Shown one piece after another: positions 10,170 to 18,784 of a stretch of 64,000 nucleotides of DNA. This DNA is from Acetobacteraceae bacterium (lineage in GTDB: Bacteria; Pseudomonadota; Alphaproteobacteria; Acetobacterales; Acetobacteraceae), in assembly GCA_947475245.1 (NCBI GenBank), contig CANJLW010000016.1, positions 1 to 64,000 of the forward strand. The letters are read 5' to 3'. Numbering within the stretch: position 1 is the stretch's first letter; every line of letters starts with the position of its first letter. The notes under the pieces were generated by a model. The model did not search any database. It worked only from the letters and a program-made list of their open reading frames with translations, and was not told the origin of the DNA. Both the position numbers and the translations under genes were made by a program.

Positions 10170-10437
10170 TACCACACCGCGGCCCATCTTCTGGCGATGG
10201 GGGTAGGAGGCGGGGCAATCGGGTGCGTCGAATGGGCAATTGGCTTGGAAGGCGCAGGTGAGACGCGGAGCATCCGTTGGCAGGGAGCGATCCTGCAAAC
10301 GACCTGGAGCGGGTATCAGTATAGCATTGATGTTACATCAATATTGAGTCGATCCGATTTGGAATCCGAATTATCGATTCACGGAGAGTGTTTGTTCTGG
10401 GTTGCTTTTCCTCCGCCAACCCCACCCCGCCCACCCG
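10170..10437. other. Convergent intergenic region with a perfect 17-bp palindrome
   Basis: No gene seen. The region holds ATTGATGT-t-ACATCAAT at 10326-10342, an 8-1-8 perfect inverted repeat in an AT-rich pocket. There is no T-run that would make it an obvious terminator. Both flanking genes end towards it, so an operator role for either is not obvious. Confidence 0.5.
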
Positions 10438-12021
10438 CTACATCCGCCGAACATTCCAGAAATACGGCCCCGTCGCCTCGATCAAGCCCGTCAGCGATTT
10501 CAGATACGCGGTGCGAATCTGGAACAGGCCCAGTGGAATACTGGGAACCTGATCGAAGGCACGCGCGTGGATGGCATTGCCCAAAGCGTCGCGACCGGCC
10601 TCGGTTTCCGCCAGCAGCCAGTCGCGGGTCATCTGCTCGATGATCTCGTCGGCGTACCAACCAAACCAGGCGGTCGAGCCCAACCCGCGGATCTGACTGT
10701 GTTCGGCCGGAGTAAATCGGATGGTAGACGGACCCCAGGTGTGGATAATCGACCAACCGCCCTTTTCCACGGGTTCGCGAGACGCGCGACGTTGCACCAC
10801 CGTTCCCCAGTCGGTCGCGATCAACTCGACGTTCATGCCGATCTTTTTCAGAATGTCGTGCGTCACGTCGCCCAGAGGGCCGACCGTTACGAGATCGGTG
10901 GGGTTCAGGATAACGACTTTCTCCCCCTTGTAACCCGACGTCTTCAGCATCGCGCGTGCCTTGTCGATGCTCTCCCCCATCGCCTGGGCGCCGACTTCCT
11001 GCCCGTAGCGCGATCCGCAGGGAAACATTGACTTGCAAAGCTTGAAGACGGCCGGGTCGTCACCGGTGACGGACACCATGTAATCGCGCTGATTGATCGC
11101 CATCAGCACCGCTCTGCGGACCTCAACGCTGTTGAACGGCGGGTGGAGGTGGTTAAATCGCAACACAGCATTGTACCCGGTTGGGTTCGCCAATCCGAAC
11201 CTGACGTCGGGGTCCCGTTTCAGCATCCCCACCAGGTCGGGTTGGACATGCTCGTACCAATCCACTTCGTCCGACATCAAGGCCCCGGCGGCGGTCGCCG
11301 AGTCCGGAATGGTCTTCCATTCGATCCGTTCGAAGTGTGCAACCTTGCCGCCCGACGTCCATTCCGCCGCCTCCTGACGCGGCACATAGGCCGCATTGCG
11401 TGCGTAGGCCGACGATGCGCCGACCACGAACTCGTCCTTAAGAAAGCGATACGGGCCGGAACCCGTGGTGTCGGCGATCTGCTTGAACGGGTCCGTCTTC
11501 GCGACGTGTTCCGGCATCATGAACGGCATCGATGCACCGCCGCGGGCAATCGCGGAAATGAACGTCGGCACCGGGCGGCGCATTTGGATACGGATCGTGC
11601 GGTCGTCCTTGACGCCCCATTCTTCGACGAACTGTCCGATTGTCTGACCGATGGTTTCCCGCGCGGCCCAGCGCTTCAGGCTGGGCGCGCAGTCCTGGGC
11701 GCGTACGGGTTCGCCATTATGGAATTTGAGTCCCTCGCGCAGAGTGATCAGATAGGTGCGGCCGTCGTCGGAGACGGTGAAGCCGTCCGCCATTTGCGGC
11801 TTTACTTCGAGTTTATTGTTCACACCGAACAGCAGATCATAGATCGCCCAGCCATGATTCACCGTCGGCTGAGCCGTGGTGAAAACCGGATCCAACAGTG
11901 ACAGAGAGGCCTGCGGCACGAAGCGCAGAACGCGCGGATCATGCTTTTTCGACTGTCCAACTGCAATTTTTGGCAGCAACGCGGCCGCGGCGGCGCCTCC
12001 TAATACTGAACGTCGGTTCAT
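10438..12021 (-). CDS. ABC transporter substrate-binding protein, family 5 (dipeptide/oligopeptide type)
   Basis: Periplasmic solute receptor of the DppA/OppA family, 527 residues, a normal length. The start is placed at ATG 12021 because GGGAGG lies directly upstream and the N-terminus NRRSVLGGAAAAALLP is a twin-arginine-type signal. The open frame extends 31 codons further, but that part is not signal-like. Family features include LDPVFTTAQ near the mature N-terminus, the YDLL segment, DDGRTYLITLREGLKFHNGEPV (shown here only in part as DDGRTYLITLREGLKF) and TGSGPYRF. No permease or ATPase genes adjoin it, so it is an orphan receptor in this window. The ligand cannot be told: family members bind peptides, nickel or sugars. 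Confidence 0.9.
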   Translation of the reverse strand: MNRRSVLGGAAAAALLPKIAVGQSKKHDPRVLRFVPQASLSLLDPVFTTAQPTVNHGWAIYDLLFGVNNKLEVKPQMADGFTVSDDGRTYLITLREGLKFHNGEPVRAQDCAPSLKRWAARETIGQTIGQFVEEWGVKDDRTIRIQMRRPVPTFISAIARGGASMPFMMPEHVAKTDPFKQIADTTGSGPYRFLKDEFVVGASSAYARNAAYVPRQEAAEWTSGGKVAHFERIEWKTIPDSATAAGALMSDEVDWYEHVQPDLVGMLKRDPDVRFGLANPTGYNAVLRFNHLHPPFNSVEVRRAVLMAINQRDYMVSVTGDDPAVFKLCKSMFPCGSRYGQEVGAQAMGESIDKARAMLKTSGYKGEKVVILNPTDLVTVGPLGDVTHDILKKIGMNVELIATDWGTVVQRRASREPVEKGGWSIIHTWGPSTIRFTPAEHSQIRGLGSTAWFGWYADEIIEQMTRDWLLAETEAGRDALGNAIHARAFDQVPSIPLGLFQIRTAYLKSLTGLIEATGPYFWNVRRM

Positions 12022-12270
12022 GAAGCCTCCCATAATGCAAGCACTTCCGATGCCGGGACAGGACCGGAAATGTGCCATTGGTATAGGAGATATGTGAAAA
12101 ACGGATGGCTTCAAGCGTGGTCAAAATAGTAACAAGAATTTTAATCGCCACCCGACGCAAGGCAAGCGCACAGCGCCGATGCAACACGCCGAACGGACGG
12201 TCCGCTTGACCAAGGGCAGGAGGACGAAGAGAACTCGGACTGATCGTCCATGACAGAAGCGGAGAGTGCC

Positions 12271-13404
12271 ATGCCTGCCGTCCATCCAATGGTCCAGAAG
12301 GCCCGCGATCTCACGCCGCTGATCGCCGGTGCCTCGGCCGAAAACGACGAACGGCGCGCATTGGCGCAACCGGTCGTCCGCGCGCTCATCGACGGCGGCT
12401 TCTTCTGCATGCTGAAAACGAACGCGGTCGGCGGGATGGAACTGAAACCGTCCATCTTCGCGCAGGTGACGGAAGCAATCGCCGCCGCGGATGGATCGAC
12501 CGGTTGGGTCGTGTGTCAAAGCAACGGCTGTTCCACCACCAGCGCCTATCTTGATCCCGACATGGCGCGGGAAATATTCGGGCGATCGGACGGCATCGTT
12601 GCCTGGGGGCCGCCCGGCTCCCCCTATGAGGCAACGCCGGTCGAGGGCGGCTATCGCATCACCGGAAAATGGCGGTTCATGAGCGGCAGTCAAAACGCCT
12701 CCTGGCTCGGCGCACATTTGCGCGTGGCCGGCAGGCAGGAGACCAGGACCTTTCTGTACCCAAAATCCAGCGCCGTGTTTAACGACATCTGGCACACGCT
12801 GGGCCTGCGGGGCACCGCCAGCAACGAATATGCCGTCGATAACCTGTTCATCCCGGACCGCTGCGCCATCTTTCGCGACGAAGCCCGCGACCGCAAAACC
12901 GACAGCCCGCTCTACCGTTTCACCAGCAACCAACTCTACTCGATCGGCTTCGGCGGCGTGGCGCTTGGCATCGCGCGCGGCACGATGGATGCGTTCCTGG
13001 CCTTGCCGCGGGAAAAGACCCGTCGCGGCGCGGGCCGACCGATATCGGAAAACCATGTCGTTCAGTCGCACGTGGCGCAATCCGAAGCACGCTGGCGGTC
13101 CGCCCGCTACTTCCTGCACGCGGCGGCGGACGAGGCTTTGGCAACGATCGAGGAGTCCGGCGCGATGGACCCGGATCAGCGCACCCGTCTGCGCCTGGCT
13201 TCGACCTGGGCGATCCAATCGGCCCGAGAGATCGTCAACACCCTGTACCACGACTGCGGCTCGATGGCGGTGTTTGAGGAGAATCCCTTTGAGCGTCGTC
13301 TGCGCGACATCCACTCGGTGGCGCAGCAGGGGCAGGGCCGCATTCTGCATTACGAGACGGTCGGCCAGATTCTGCTGGGCATGCCGCCCGAAAACATCTT
13401 CTGA
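12271..13404 (+). CDS. Acyl-CoA dehydrogenase-fold flavin monooxygenase-like protein
   Basis: A 377-residue protein of the acyl-CoA dehydrogenase superfamily. It most resembles the flavin-dependent monooxygenase branch (HpaB-C2, DszC and related hydroxylases) rather than a true acyl-CoA dehydrogenase. The GSTGWVVCQSNG stretch (about residue 75), the ITGKWRFMSGSQNASWLG flavin-pocket segment and LGLRGTASNEYAVDN are typical of that branch. The substrate would be oxidised with reduced flavin supplied by a separate reductase, which is not seen nearby. ATG 12271 is preferred over ATG 12250 because GGAG lies 5 bases upstream. It is the first gene of a same-strand group with a Baeyer-Villiger enzyme and an Ldh-type dehydrogenase, suggesting a catabolic route. 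Confidence 0.8.
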   Translation: MPAVHPMVQKARDLTPLIAGASAENDERRALAQPVVRALIDGGFFCMLKTNAVGGMELKPSIFAQVTEAIAAADGSTGWVVCQSNGCSTTSAYLDPDMAREIFGRSDGIVAWGPPGSPYEATPVEGGYRITGKWRFMSGSQNASWLGAHLRVAGRQETRTFLYPKSSAVFNDIWHTLGLRGTASNEYAVDNLFIPDRCAIFRDEARDRKTDSPLYRFTSNQLYSIGFGGVALGIARGTMDAFLALPREKTRRGAGRPISENHVVQSHVAQSEARWRSARYFLHAAADEALATIEESGAMDPDQRTRLRLASTWAIQSAREIVNTLYHDCGSMAVFEENPFERRLRDIHSVAQQGQGRILHYETVGQILLGMPPENIF

Positions 13405-13548
13405 TCCGGGATTCCCCGGCGTCGCACTGCGGCACCGTTGCCGAACAGCGAAGCCAGGGGCTATCCTGAAGCGCAAGCGGCCGGATAGGCCAATCACGAA
13501 AAAATGCCGGACAGCACGTCCCCGGCGCACCTTAAAAGGCTACCCGAT

Positions 13549-15417
13549 ATGACCGCATCCATCCGAATCGACGCCGCCACCGGCCTGAAGAGTTTTAACA
13601 CCCGCGCCGCCAAGGCGAGCGAAAAGATCGCCGGCAAGGGCTATTCGCCGATCTCGGATGAGGCGCTGATCACCCTTCCGCCGCCGCCGGCAGGTGCCGT
13701 GTTCAATGCCGAAGAGCAGGCGAAATATCGCGAATACAAAGAATCCCGCCAGGGCGCGGCCGATTACATCGCGATGGAAGGGGAATTCGCCAAATACCTC
13801 GAAGACGTCTACTCCGCGCCGCCGATCGAGCGCGACGCGCTGACCGACGATTGTGAAATCGTCATAATCGGTGCCGGCTTCGCGGCCCTGATTCTTTGGT
13901 ACAAGCTGCGTCAGGCGGGCTTCCGCGACGTGCGCGTCTGCGAAAAGGGTGGCGATGTCGGCGGCACCTGGTACTGGAACCGCTACCCCGGTATCGCCTG
14001 CGACGTCGAATCCTACAGCTATTTCCCCCTGTTGGAGGAAATGGGCTACTTCCCGACGATGAAATTCGCCTCCGGGTTCGAAATTCTCGAATACTGCCAA
14101 TTGATGGCCGAAAAGCTCGAGTTCTACGATCGCTGCCTGTTCCACACGACGGTGGAGCGGACGGAATGGGATCAGGCCGCGGGCCGTTGGACCGTGTCGA
14201 CCAGCCGCGGTGACAAGATGCGCGCGCGCTATGTCGTGCTGGCGAACGGGTCGCTGACCACGCCGAAGCTGGCGCGGATCGAGGGCATGGAAACCTTCAA
14301 GGGCGAAGCGTTCCACACCTCCCGCTGGGACTACAACGTCGATCTCGCCGGCAAGCGCGTCGGGATCATCGGAACGGGCGCCAGCGCCGTGCAGGTCGTG
14401 CCGGAAATCGCCAAGGTCGTGAAGGAACTCTACGTGTTCCAACGGACCCCCTCGACCATCGACGTGCGCGATCAGCGGATGACGACGCAGGAAGAGATCG
14501 AAACCTGGTCGCAAGAGCCGAACTGGGCCAAGAAGCGTCGCGAACGCCTCGCGCGGATTTCCTCGGGCCGAACCGCGCTGAAGGGCAACGACGACTATCT
14601 GTCGGGTAAGGTACAGGACGTCCGCGCCCCCCGGCAGTTTGAGCGGGAGCTTTCGGCGGAAGAACTGATGCAGCGTCAGTTGAATACCAACTTCCGCATC
14701 ATGGAACAAATCCGCGCGCGGGTGGACGCGATCGTGAAGGATCCCAAAACCGCCGCCGCGCTGAAGCCATACTATGCCTATGGCTGCAAGCGTCCGACCT
14801 TCCATGACGAGTATTTGCCGACCTTCAACCTGCCGCACGTTCATCTGATCGACACCGCCCCGGTGGGCGTCAGCCGGATCAATGAAACCGGTGTGGTGCA
14901 CGATGGCGTGGAATATCCGGTGGACGTGCTGATTTATGCGACCGGCTTCCAGTGGATGGGCGCAGGCTCCTTCAACATGATCGTCGGACGCGACGGGCGC
15001 ACCCTGCGCGGCAAATGGGGCGATGAAGGGGTCAAAACCTTCCTCGGCCTGCACAGCCACGGCTTCCCCAACCTGTTCATCATGTCCGGCCCGCAGAGCG
15101 GCGGCGGCCAGTTCAACTTCACCCGCACGATGGAAGGCCAGACCGACTACGTCGCCTGGCTTCTGGAAACATCGCGCGATCGCGGCAACGCCATCATCGA
15201 CGTCGCCAAGGACGCGGAAGTCGCCTACGCCGAACATTGCCGCGACGCCGACATCAGGACCCGGCCGTTCCGCGATTGCCTGTCCTATTACAACGGCGAC
15301 GGCAACGCCGAACCGGGCAGCCTCGCTTATTACGGCGGCCCGCAAAAATGGCACGAAATCCGCATGGCCGCCCAGGAATCGCTGGAACCCTACGTCTTCG
15401 AAGCGGTTCCGGCTTAA
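13549..15417 (+). CDS. Flavin-containing Baeyer-Villiger-type monooxygenase
   Basis: NADPH- and O2-dependent flavoprotein that would convert a ketone to an ester or lactone. There are 622 residues, with two dinucleotide folds: IIGAGFAA near residue 108 for FAD and IIGTGASA near 275 for NADPH. The Baeyer-Villiger fingerprint FKGEAFHTSRWD begins at residue 250 (FxGxxxHxxxW) and is intact. GGTWYWNRYPGIACD matches the cyclohexanone/phenylacetone monooxygenase group. An N-terminal extension of about 100 residues before the first fold is characteristic of longer members. ATG 13549 is chosen over 13504 because AAAAGG lies about 9 bases upstream. It is followed 10 bases later by the Ldh-type gene. 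The natural substrate cannot be read from sequence. Confidence 0.92.
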   Translation: MTASIRIDAATGLKSFNTRAAKASEKIAGKGYSPISDEALITLPPPPAGAVFNAEEQAKYREYKESRQGAADYIAMEGEFAKYLEDVYSAPPIERDALTDDCEIVIIGAGFAALILWYKLRQAGFRDVRVCEKGGDVGGTWYWNRYPGIACDVESYSYFPLLEEMGYFPTMKFASGFEILEYCQLMAEKLEFYDRCLFHTTVERTEWDQAAGRWTVSTSRGDKMRARYVVLANGSLTTPKLARIEGMETFKGEAFHTSRWDYNVDLAGKRVGIIGTGASAVQVVPEIAKVVKELYVFQRTPSTIDVRDQRMTTQEEIETWSQEPNWAKKRRERLARISSGRTALKGNDDYLSGKVQDVRAPRQFERELSAEELMQRQLNTNFRIMEQIRARVDAIVKDPKTAAALKPYYAYGCKRPTFHDEYLPTFNLPHVHLIDTAPVGVSRINETGVVHDGVEYPVDVLIYATGFQWMGAGSFNMIVGRDGRTLRGKWGDEGVKTFLGLHSHGFPNLFIMSGPQSGGGQFNFTRTMEGQTDYVAWLLETSRDRGNAIIDVAKDAEVAYAEHCRDADIRTRPFRDCLSYYNGDGNAEPGSLAYYGGPQKWHEIRMAAQESLEPYVFEAVPA

Positions 15418-15427
15418 GGCAACGACC

Positions 15428-16459
15428 ATGACCGTCGCGACCGCGAACGACCGCATTCACCTCTCCGTCGCCGAAGCCCGCGCGCTTGGGGAGGCGGCGA
15501 TGCGCGGCGCCGGGTATAACGACGACGACGCGCGCGTTCTGACCGACCATGTGTTGGACGCGGCGTTGTGCGGTTACGAATACTCCGGTCTGCCGAAGCT
15601 GTTGAATGTCGTCGACGATCCGCGCTTCCGCCAACCCAGCCACGGCGTCACCGTGCTGCGGGAAACGGGGGCGACGGCGTTGCTCGATGGCGGCAACACC
15701 ACGGGCATGGTCGCGGCCTACCGCGCGACAGAGGCGACGATCGCGCGGGCGCAAGCCAACGGCCTCGCCATCGTTTGTCTCGCCAATACCTGGATGACCG
15801 GCCGCAGCGCCTATTACTGCGAGGCGATCGCGCGCGCCGGTCTGGTCGTGATCCACACCGTCGCGGCACCGCCCATGGTGGCACCGTTCGGCGGTGCCCG
15901 ACCGGCCCTGGGCACAAACCCCATCGCCTTCGGCTTCCCGACCGAAGGCGATCCGCTGGTCATCGACATGGGCACATCGGCGTTCATGGGCACCGACTTG
16001 CAGTTCCGTGACCGTCTCGGCGCGCCAATCCCCGAAGGCGTCGCGCTCGGCCCCAACGGCCATCCCACCACCGATGCAAGCGCCGCGCGTCGGGGCGCGC
16101 TGTTGCCGTTCGGCGGGCCGGAAGGCGGATACAAAGGCTTCGGCCTGGCACTGGCCATGGATGCGCTGGGGGCCTTGTCGGCCGGGGCGCGGACGGAAGA
16201 CGATGTCAGCGGCTATATGTTCATGGCGTTCAAGCCCGATCTGTTCCTGTCGGCGGATGACTACCGGCAAGAGATCGGCAAGCGCATCGAGACCATCAAG
16301 GCAACTCCGCTGCGCGACGGGGTCGACGAAATCCGCATTCCCGGAGAGCGCGGCTATCGCACCCGCGCCCGACTGCTGCTGGAAGGGATCGAAGTCGAAC
16401 GGAAAATCCACGACGCGTTAAACCGCCTGGCCGAGGGAAAATTCGATCACGGCGCCTGA
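15428..16459 (+). CDS. Ldh family (malate/L-lactate/ureidoglycolate dehydrogenase type) oxidoreductase
   Basis: NAD(P)-dependent 2-hydroxyacid dehydrogenase-type protein of 343 residues, unrelated to Rossmann-type LDH. Recognisable parts are the N-terminal helix block ending in DHVLDAALCGYEYSGLPKL, a mid-protein ALGTNPIAFGFPT segment that binds the cofactor, IDMGTSAFM, and GGPEGGYKGFGLALAMD near the C-terminus. These are hallmarks of the Ldh_2 family. The reading frame is open far upstream, but that portion lies across the monooxygenase gene. ATG 15428 begins the conserved domain. It lies tightly behind the Baeyer-Villiger gene and probably acts in the same pathway, perhaps on a hydroxyacid released from its product. 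Confidence 0.9.
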   Translation: MTVATANDRIHLSVAEARALGEAAMRGAGYNDDDARVLTDHVLDAALCGYEYSGLPKLLNVVDDPRFRQPSHGVTVLRETGATALLDGGNTTGMVAAYRATEATIARAQANGLAIVCLANTWMTGRSAYYCEAIARAGLVVIHTVAAPPMVAPFGGARPALGTNPIAFGFPTEGDPLVIDMGTSAFMGTDLQFRDRLGAPIPEGVALGPNGHPTTDASAARRGALLPFGGPEGGYKGFGLALAMDALGALSAGARTEDDVSGYMFMAFKPDLFLSADDYRQEIGKRIETIKATPLRDGVDEIRIPGERGYRTRARLLLEGIEVERKIHDALNRLAEGKFDHGA

Positions 16460-16505
16460 TCGCGTCAACAAAGGCGCATGGCTTAACCAACAGGAGGATC
16501 CAATC

Positions 16506-17429
16506 ATGCCGCAATCGCAAGGCATCAAATTCACCGCCGAACCGCTGAGCTTCATCGTCAGACATCAGCTTTGGGACGGAAACGTCGAGGATCACACCGA
16601 TCAAGGTATCTCCATCGAAGTGACGGCCGATGTCGACGACAAGATGACGGTCCTGCTGCGCTTCAATTGCTTCGATCTGGAGAGAAGCTACGTCTATGGG
16701 CCGGAAAACCCCGCCCTGTCGACGGATGGTCGCGTCGGCGGCGGCATGGGCGTGCACTGCCGCATGGACCCGATCGTCGACGGCAATCCGATCGGTTGGA
16801 CGATCCGCATTCTCGGCCAAAAATTGCCGAAGATGCTGGAACGCGCCGGTTACAAGGCGATTGCCGATGCAACCGATATGGCCGCGGTTCAGAACATCCT
16901 GCCGGAAGTCGATGCCTGCGCCCGGGATACCTTCATTACCAAGCGGAACACGGTGAAGCACAACCGCGGCACCGATATCTTCGAAGCCGGCAATATTCGC
17001 TTCGGTCTGGAAATGCGCCGCCAACGCAACGGCGACGGTGGGCTCGCGGTCCATGTCCTCGGCGACATCGGCGGATCGAAGGGGAAATCCTACGTCGAGG
17101 AAACCGAACTGCTCGCGTTCGACTGCTTCTGGAACGGCGCGCATTACCACTATGGTCCGCGCAACAAGAACCACCGGATCAACTGGGACCTGACCGTCAT
17201 CGACGATCCGCTGGAATGGACCTTCGAGCAGATCGAGAACCGCAAGCTGGGTGCGATGATCGAACGCGCCGGATATCCGGGCGTCGCGGCGGACCTCGAC
17301 CTGGAGAAAATCGCGTCGATCGTTCCCGCATTGAAAAAACGCGCCTTCGAGATGTACGAAGAAGGCGAACGGCTGACCGGGAAAAAGGGCTTGCCGCTCG
17401 AATTCACTCCGAACATGGCCGCCGGATAG
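16506..17429 (+). CDS. Unknown protein with two homologous halves
   Basis: I do not recognise the 307-residue family. It has no signal peptide or membrane helix. The N-terminal half contains LLRFNCFDLERSYVYGPEN and, further on, MLERAGYKAIADATD. The C-terminal half repeats this as LLAFDCFWNGAHYHYGPRN and MIERAGYPGVAADLD, each followed by a helix beginning near (V/I)xxI(L/V)P. This shows an internal duplication of a module of about 110 residues. An AGGAGG ribosome site lies 9 bases before ATG. It follows the Ldh-type gene by 46 bases in the same direction and ends at a strong hairpin, so it is probably the last gene of that catabolic operon. Confidence 0.75.
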   Translation: MPQSQGIKFTAEPLSFIVRHQLWDGNVEDHTDQGISIEVTADVDDKMTVLLRFNCFDLERSYVYGPENPALSTDGRVGGGMGVHCRMDPIVDGNPIGWTIRILGQKLPKMLERAGYKAIADATDMAAVQNILPEVDACARDTFITKRNTVKHNRGTDIFEAGNIRFGLEMRRQRNGDGGLAVHVLGDIGGSKGKSYVEETELLAFDCFWNGAHYHYGPRNKNHRINWDLTVIDDPLEWTFEQIENRKLGAMIERAGYPGVAADLDLEKIASIVPALKKRAFEMYEEGERLTGKKGLPLEFTPNMAAG

Positions 17430-17440
17430 GCTAAGGTGCC

Positions 17441-17472
17441 GTTGGTGGAGAGGAAATCGCCTCTCCACCAAC
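17441..17472 (+). terminator. Perfect 13-bp stem hairpin after the catabolic operon
   Basis: Arms GTTGGTGGAGAGG (17441-17453) and CCTCTCCACCAAC (17460-17472) are exact complements around the loop AAATCG. There is no T-run, so it is not a classical intrinsic terminator. It may still end the upstream transcript or protect its 3' end. It lies 11 bases after the stop codon and 28 before the next start. Confidence 0.65.
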
Positions 17473-17500
17473 GATCTGAGACTCCCCGGGAGAAGACGGT

Positions 17501-18280
17501 ATGTGCATCGAAAAGTCAGTCGGTGAAGGTGGCGTCAACACGCGCGAAGACGGCGTGGTCATCCAGATTCTCCTGAACTACAACCGCCCGCCGCCGCTGC
17601 CCCCGCTGGGCGTCGATGGCGGCGTCGGCAAAATGACCAAGGACGCGATCCGCGAGTTTCAGACCCGGGTGATGAAAATGCCCGCTCCCGACGGGAAGGT
17701 CGATCCCGGCGGAGCGACCCTGGCGACGCTGCGCAAGGGCATCGCGGCCGGACCGATCGACGCAACCATTCTGCGCGGAATCATGCCGTCCGCCTCCGCT
17801 TCCAAGGTGCAGACCTACCTGCAACCCATCCTGAACGGCATGGCCGGACGCGCCATCAACACGAAGCTGCGTCAGGCACATTTCCTGGCCCAGACCGGCC
17901 ATGAAAGCGGCGGACTGGTTTACAGCGAAGAAATCGCCAGCGGAGAGGCCTATAACGGACGCGCCGATCTGGGCAATACGGAGCCTGGCGACGGGCCGAA
18001 GTTCAAGGGCAGGGGCCTTATTCAGTTAACCGGGCGCGCCAACTACACGGCCTATGGCACCGCGATCGGTCGCGATCTGCTGACAACCCCCAGTGTCGTT
18101 TCCACCGATCCCTTCCTGGCCGTCGATGCGGCCTGCTGGTTCTGGGAAACCCATAACCTGAACACCTGGGCCGATGCCGACGATATCAAAACGATCACAC
18201 GCAAGATCAACGGTGGCCTGAACGGACTGGCCGACCGTGAAGCCTATTTGCGACGAGCGAAGTTTTTCCTGGGCCTGTAA
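17501..18280 (+). CDS. GH19 chitinase/lysozyme-like protein with N-terminal peptidoglycan-binding-like domain
   Basis: A 259-residue glycan hydrolase. Residues 12-70 look like a PG_binding_1 helix bundle (DGGVGKMTKDAIREFQTRV). Residues 90-259 form a GH19 domain: FLAQTGHESGGL contains the expected catalytic glutamate, and KGRGLIQLTGRANYTAYG is the signature loop. No signal peptide is seen, as in phage endolysins and some secreted antibacterial effectors of this family. No other phage genes are near. It is followed by a small exported protein after only 4 bases, which raises the possibility of an effector-immunity pair. Housekeeping wall or chitin turnover is the alternative. Confidence 0.88.
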   Translation: MCIEKSVGEGGVNTREDGVVIQILLNYNRPPPLPPLGVDGGVGKMTKDAIREFQTRVMKMPAPDGKVDPGGATLATLRKGIAAGPIDATILRGIMPSASASKVQTYLQPILNGMAGRAINTKLRQAHFLAQTGHESGGLVYSEEIASGEAYNGRADLGNTEPGDGPKFKGRGLIQLTGRANYTAYGTAIGRDLLTTPSVVSTDPFLAVDAACWFWETHNLNTWADADDIKTITRKINGGLNGLADREAYLRRAKFFLGL

Positions 18281-18284
18281 CAGA

Positions 18285-18707
18285 GTGACAACGATACGGG
18301 CGCGATGCGTCCCGATGCTGCTGCTGTCGGCGCTTGCGATGCCGGCGGCAGCCCAGGATGTCCAGGCCATTCGGTTCGCCCCCGGCACATCGGGCGCGGA
18401 AGTCACGGGGGCCCTCCCGCGCGGGGAGCACGCATTCTACTCACTCTCCGCCAAGGCCGGTCAAACACTCGTCGCTCGGATCGTCGCACCGGAAAACAAC
18501 GCGGTCTTCCAACTCTACGTCCCCGGCGCGCGGCAGGTTCGCAAGGACGGGTTCCTGGAAATCGAAGGCAAAGCCCTGCCAAAGGCGGGGGAAGGCGAAG
18601 ACGCCAAAGCGTGGGAAGGCAAGCTGCCGTCAACCGGCACCTATCTGTTCGTCGTCGGCGGCACCCGCGGCAACGCATCCTACCGCCTGACCGTAACGGT
18701 CCGCTGA
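18285..18707 (+). CDS. Small exported protein with pre-peptidase C-terminal-like (PPC) fold
   Basis: A 140-residue predicted periplasmic protein. The start is placed at GTG 18285, which gives a clean signal peptide (MTTIRARCVPMLLLSALAMPAAAQ). The longer frame would overlap the GH19 gene. The mature part, with FAPGTSGAEVTGALPRGEHAFYSL, AKAGQTLVARI and TYLFVVGGTRGNASYRLTV, resembles the PPC/inhibitor-type beta sandwich that follows many secreted enzymes. It sits 4 bases after the GH19 stop and is surely co-transcribed. Immunity to, or a partner of, the GH19 protein is a hypothesis only. Confidence 0.7.
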   Translation: MTTIRARCVPMLLLSALAMPAAAQDVQAIRFAPGTSGAEVTGALPRGEHAFYSLSAKAGQTLVARIVAPENNAVFQLYVPGARQVRKDGFLEIEGKALPKAGEGEDAKAWEGKLPSTGTYLFVVGGTRGNASYRLTVTVR

Positions 18708-18784
18708 TCCCGCAGGCTCGACCCCGCTGCCGTTTCGGTCTTTGATCGTCCCAGGTCGATCAACGTCCAGAATGGAGCCACACG

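Noticed and set aside
13540-15456. 638-residue open frame antisense to the Baeyer-Villiger gene
   Set aside because: It mirrors a well-supported coding gene in a high-GC genome and its translation is Arg/Gly/His-rich without motifs.
17501-18280. Prophage endolysin
   Set aside because: No holin, tail, capsid or integrase gene lies nearby.
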